From contig NZ_SJPG01000001.1 in the NCBI RefSeq assembly GCF_007859715.1, positions 3,808,728-3,872,727 on the forward strand: a DNA stretch of 64,000 nt, written 5' to 3'. Shown here one piece after another: positions 61,328 through 64,000 of this stretch. A model generated the notes under the pieces. It worked only from the letters and a program-made list of their open reading frames with translations. It had not been told where the DNA came from and did no database searches. The DNA comes from Rubinisphaera italica (GTDB lineage Bacteria; Planctomycetota; Planctomycetia; Planctomycetales; Planctomycetaceae). How positions within the stretch are numbered: position 1 is the first letter of the stretch; each line of letters opens with the position of its first letter. The translations under genes were made by a program, and so were the position numbers.

Positions 61328-61886
61328 CTTTGTGTCCTTTCCTTGAATTGGCGAGACTTGCATGAAAAGTCTTTATTGGTAGGTTGCCCGCGAGGAGATG
61401 ACCACATTGAGTGATCAATACTTAACTACGCAGGCACCAGGGCGTGCGCTGGAACAAATTTTCCAATAACTTTGTTTTAAACATTTGAAAGCAATTCTCA
61501 ATGCCAGTTGGATACAATTTCCCAGACCACATCAAGCAGTATGTATGCAGGGATTAAAAGTCAAGCAGGAAAAGTGGTATCGCGCTGCCCGAATATCCGA
61601 GAATTCACTCTTTTTCCTTCCATTTCCTTATAAAGGACAGAGGTTTAATGTTCATAACTCAGAGAATGCCATTGGCAGCAGGGCCGACTTGAATCGTCGA
61701 AAGATTTCCGACACTTGGTTCAATCACGATAATTCTTATGCCGTTGATCTGCTCAAGTTGCTATTCTTGAAGCCGGAATATTTTTAGAATTATTTCGGTG
61801 ACTTCACCTTTTAGTACGAAGTCCTCCAGTCTCCAGAGCGAATTCAGCTCTTTCAGCCTTTGATCTGACACGAAATCGAATTGAAC
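61328..61886. other. Divergent intergenic region between htrA and rnc
   Basis: About 560 AT-rich bases. An open frame at 61485-61787 has no ribosome site and an atypical sequence, and I do not accept it. Promoters for both flanking genes must lie here, but I could not define them. Confidence 0.5.
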
Positions 61887-62645
61887 ATGACGACGGAATC
61901 TGACGATAGCTTTCTGAGCGAAGCTCTCTTGACTGCCTGTGAACAGACACTGGGGTATACATTCAAACAGAGATCGCTATTGAAGACGAGTTTAACGCAC
62001 GCTTCGATTGCACCGACTCGGCTGCAGTCCAATGAACGAATGGAATTTCTGGGAGATGCGATTCTCGGGGCTATCGTTTGCGATCGACTATTTGCCCTCA
62101 ACCCAAACGACGAAGAGGGCCCATTAACGCAAATGAAATCGGAAGTGGTCAGCCGGACAGCATGCGCTCAAGCAGCGATTTCTCTCGGTTTGCAGCAATT
62201 CGTTTTGATGAGCAAAGGCCTGCATCTGTCGCCGGAACTTCCCCATTCGGTTCTGGCAGGAATTTTTGAATCCGTTATCGCGGCGATTTATCTCGATGGA
62301 GGTTTTGAGGCTGCGTTTGCGTTTATCAATCGTAATCTCGAACATCTGATCTCTCATGCGGCTGAGTCCGAACATATTCGGAACTCAAAAAGTCTGCTCC
62401 AGCAATACACGCAGAAAGAGCTGAGCGAAACTCCGACTTATCGTCTTGTCGAAGAGGTCGGGCCGGATCACAACAAAAGTTTTCTGGTGGCCGCCGTCGT
62501 CGGACCAACAACTTTTGCCCCTGCCTGGGGAGCCAACAAAAAAGAAGCCGAACAAAAAGCCGCCCTCAATGCACTCTGCCAACTGCAGAACGATCCCATC
62601 CCCTATCAGCACGAAAATATTGCCAATCCCGACTCGATCAACTGA
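61887..62645 (+). CDS. rnc: Ribonuclease III
   Basis: A 252-aa double-stranded RNA endonuclease that matures rRNA and m[19 protein letters not shown] is the RNase III signature with the catalytic Glu/Asp, the second catalytic acidic cluster is near [14 protein letters not shown], and the C-terminal dsRNA-binding domain is visible from ~residue 165 ([16 protein letters not shown]). The ATG at 61887 is preferred over the TTG at 61881. It is convergent with the kinase gene; a MITE-like repeat sits between them. Confidence 0.96.
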   Translation: MTTESDDSFLSEALLTACEQTLGYTFKQRSLLKTSLTHASIAPTRLQSNERMEFLGDAILGAIVCDRLFALNPNDEEGPLTQMKSEVVSRTACAQAAISLGLQQFVLMSKGLHLSPELPHSVLAGIFESVIAAIYLDGGFEAAFAFINRNLEHLISHAAESEHIRNSKSLLQQYTQKELSETPTYRLVEEVGPDHNKSFLVAAVVGPTTFAPAWGANKKEAEQKAALNALCQLQNDPIPYQHENIANPDSIN

Positions 62646-62660
62646 TCAGAGATAAATCCC

Positions 62661-62762
62661 AGAGCATATTCAAAAATTACCTGTAGCGTTCAGCAGGAGC
62701 AAATGCAGCGATTTAAGCAAATAATCGTACATGCGAAAGCACACTGCATTTAGAAATGCTCT
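62661..62762. repeat. MITE-like repeat, copy 3 of 3
   Basis: AGAGCATATTCAA to AAATGCTCT, with an exact AGAGCAT/ATGCTCT terminal pair. Its interior (ACCTGTAGCGTTCAGCAGGA) follows copies 1 and 2 but is more diverged. Confidence 0.8.
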
Positions 62763-62817
62763 CATGGAAAAAATCTGTCTTATGATTTTTTTGTCGACGG
62801 TTTGATAACCCAGTCTG

Positions 62818-64000
62818 CTACTTTGTCTCATCCAGGTCGCAAATCAATGTCGGATCATTTTCTCCCAGACGAGTTTCCTCGGGCAATGAACTTTGAGCCT
62901 CCCACCAGGCGGCTGCCTGATCTTCATTCCAGAATGAGACCTGCTCACATCTCGCCAATTGCTCGGCCAGTGCAAAAGCGGAATCCGGTCGTTTTTCTAT
63001 CGACTTATTGAGGCAATTCATAATCAGTCGTTCGAGATCTTCATCAATTTTACGGCCGAGTCGTTTAGAAGGGGAGATTGGGACTTCAGAAAGTTGCTTC
63101 AGACAGATATCCACGGCGTTGTTTCCTGTAAACAATGGCTGTCCAGTTAACAGGAAATAGCCAACCGCTCCAATGGCATAGAGATCGCTCGATATCGAAC
63201 TGGTTCCCATCGTACTGATTGTCTCGGGAGCCAGATACAGCGGAGTACCAGTAATGACTTTTTCATTGGAGCCGTCTTCTTCCTGCAAATTTCGAACCAG
63301 TCCAAAGTCGAGAACGGTCGCATGATCGGACATGTGCAACTTACGTGAAAGCAGAATGTTTTCCGGTTTGATGTCGCGATGCACCAGCCCGGCTCGATGA
63401 GCATTCTCGATTGAACCACAAACTTGCTTAAGTATAGGAATCACACGTCCTTCAGGCTGAGGACCGTATAATTGCACCAGTTGTTTCAACGAATACCCGT
63501 TCACATATTCCATTGCATAATAGAACATTCCATCATTCGTCCGACCGAAATCATAGATGGAAACGGTATTGGCATGTTGCAGCAGACTCGTCAGTTGCAC
63601 TTCCCGCTCGAAACGGGCGATGTCACTTTCGGTTAGTTTTTCCTGAGAAAGCACTTTCACAGCTGCGGGGCGATTCATCATCGTATGTCGGGCACGATAC
63701 ACAGACCCACTCGCACCGTTTCCAATGCACTCTTCCAAGATATAATTTCCAAGCTGACGATTTTTCAACTCGGTTAGAAGCCCACCGCTGGAGAGATGAC
63801 TCATCAGGCATTCTTCAATTCGCACGGCTAACGATTCCCGATGACTGCCGGCGTCTTTTTCAGTTGTGTATTCAGAATCGACTTTTTCAGCAATTTCGAA
63901 CAAATCGTATCCGCTGTCGTGTTGATCCCAGATCGATAGCGGAATCGCCAGTTCCCGATGCTGCAAAATCGAAGTCGGTATCAGTGATGAAGCCGCGACG
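62818..64000 (-). CDS. Ser/Thr protein kinase, 5' end beyond the window
   Basis: A Hanks-type kinase, at least 394 aa. IGNGASGSVYRA (P-loop), AAVKVL (Lys), HRDIKPENILL (catalytic), DFGLVRN and LAPETIS are all present. A ~70-residue leader lacks known motifs. No stop codon appears upstream before the window edge, so the gene is probably 5'-truncated here; the first in-frame start inside is TTG at 63966. Convergent with rnc. Target unknown. Confidence 0.9.
   Translation of the reverse strand, partial: VAASSLIPTSILQHRELAIPLSIWDQHDSGYDLFEIAEKVDSEYTTEKDAGSHRESLAVRIEECLMSHLSSGGLLTELKNRQLGNYILEECIGNGASGSVYRARHTMMNRPAAVKVLSQEKLTESDIARFEREVQLTSLLQHANTVSIYDFGRTNDGMFYYAMEYVNGYSLKQLVQLYGPQPEGRVIPILKQVCGSIENAHRAGLVHRDIKPENILLSRKLHMSDHATVLDFGLVRNLQEEDGSNEKVITGTPLYLAPETISTMGTSSISSDLYAIGAVGYFLLTGQPLFTGNNAVDICLKQLSEVPISPSKRLGRKIDEDLERLIMNCLNKSIEKRPDSAFALAEQLARCEQVSFWNEDQAAAWWEAQSSLPEETRLGENDPTLICDLDETK

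Noticed and set aside
61485..61787. 100-aa open frame upstream of rnc
   Set aside because: Sequence composition is atypical and no start signal is visible; it lies in AT-rich promoter DNA.

Overview
The window looks like a chromosomal segment of a planctomycete, most likely from Planctomycetales near Gimesia/Rubinisphaera; the genus is a guess. The support is a prepilin-like DUF1559 protein followed by a small regulatory-like lipoprotein, DUF1080, DUF1207-like and PQQ beta-propeller secreted proteins, an HD-GYP protein, a large TPR-containing secretin, a Ser/Thr kinase, and many short genes of unknown function. Housekeeping genes (murD, purH, argB, rpsT, map, rnc, lptB, degP/htrA, a mogA homologue) are scattered singly among them, as is usual in this phylum. 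I found no rRNA, tRNA, CRISPR array, transposase, phage gene or replication origin.

Layout. 1-6.1 kb: a non-coding leader with a perfect hairpin, a secretin with a long repeat-containing N-terminus, a strong terminator and a secreted protein. 6.1-10.8 kb (minus strand): a small HExxH protein, the DUF1559/lipoprotein pair, an RlmI-type methyltransferase, and a three-gene operon ending in HicB-HicA. 11.3-15.9 kb (plus): murD, a zinc-ribbon membrane protein, a family-4 uracil-DNA glycosylase and a rhamnulokinase. 15.9-27.5 kb (minus): a metal-ligand-rich barrel protein, polyprenyl-type glycosyltransferase, PAP2 phosphatase, HD-GYP protein, chorismate-lyase-like protein, HemN/HemW-type radical SAM protein, an overlapping alcohol dehydrogenase/beta-propeller pair, a MoxR-like ATPase and methionine aminopeptidase. 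27.7-30.8 kb (plus): a membrane-anchored PQQ propeller and a GAF-SpoIIE phosphatase. 31.0-43.3 kb: mostly minus strand, with lptB, rpsT, purH, a hybrid histidine kinase, a DUF58 operon, DUF1080 and argB; one secreted alpha/beta hydrolase is on the plus strand. 43.9-51.5 kb: a serine hydrolase and a run of small plus-strand unknowns, with an MFS/SDR pair on minus. 51.5-64 kb: an FGGY kinase, a MogA homologue, a 1024-residue HEAT/TPR protein, a Nudix hydrolase, HtrA, RNase III and a Ser/Thr kinase whose 5' end runs off the window.

How the genes relate. Clear co-transcribed sets are murD-zinc ribbon-UDG; unknown-hicB-hicA; ADH-propeller; DUF58-unknown-TPR; SDR-MFS; and two stress-like genes behind a sigma-54-type site. 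The rest looks like single-gene or two-gene units.

The most distinctive non-coding signal is a set of short dispersed repeats. A ~108-bp element with imperfect terminal inverted repeats occurs three times, each time between convergent genes. A ~115-bp GC-rich element occurs three times, a 70-76-bp palindrome with 24-bp arms twice, and a 37-bp terminator-like hairpin twice. No single new enzyme system stands out. The repeat families, the secretin architecture and the HicBA operon with an extra first gene are the best leads.
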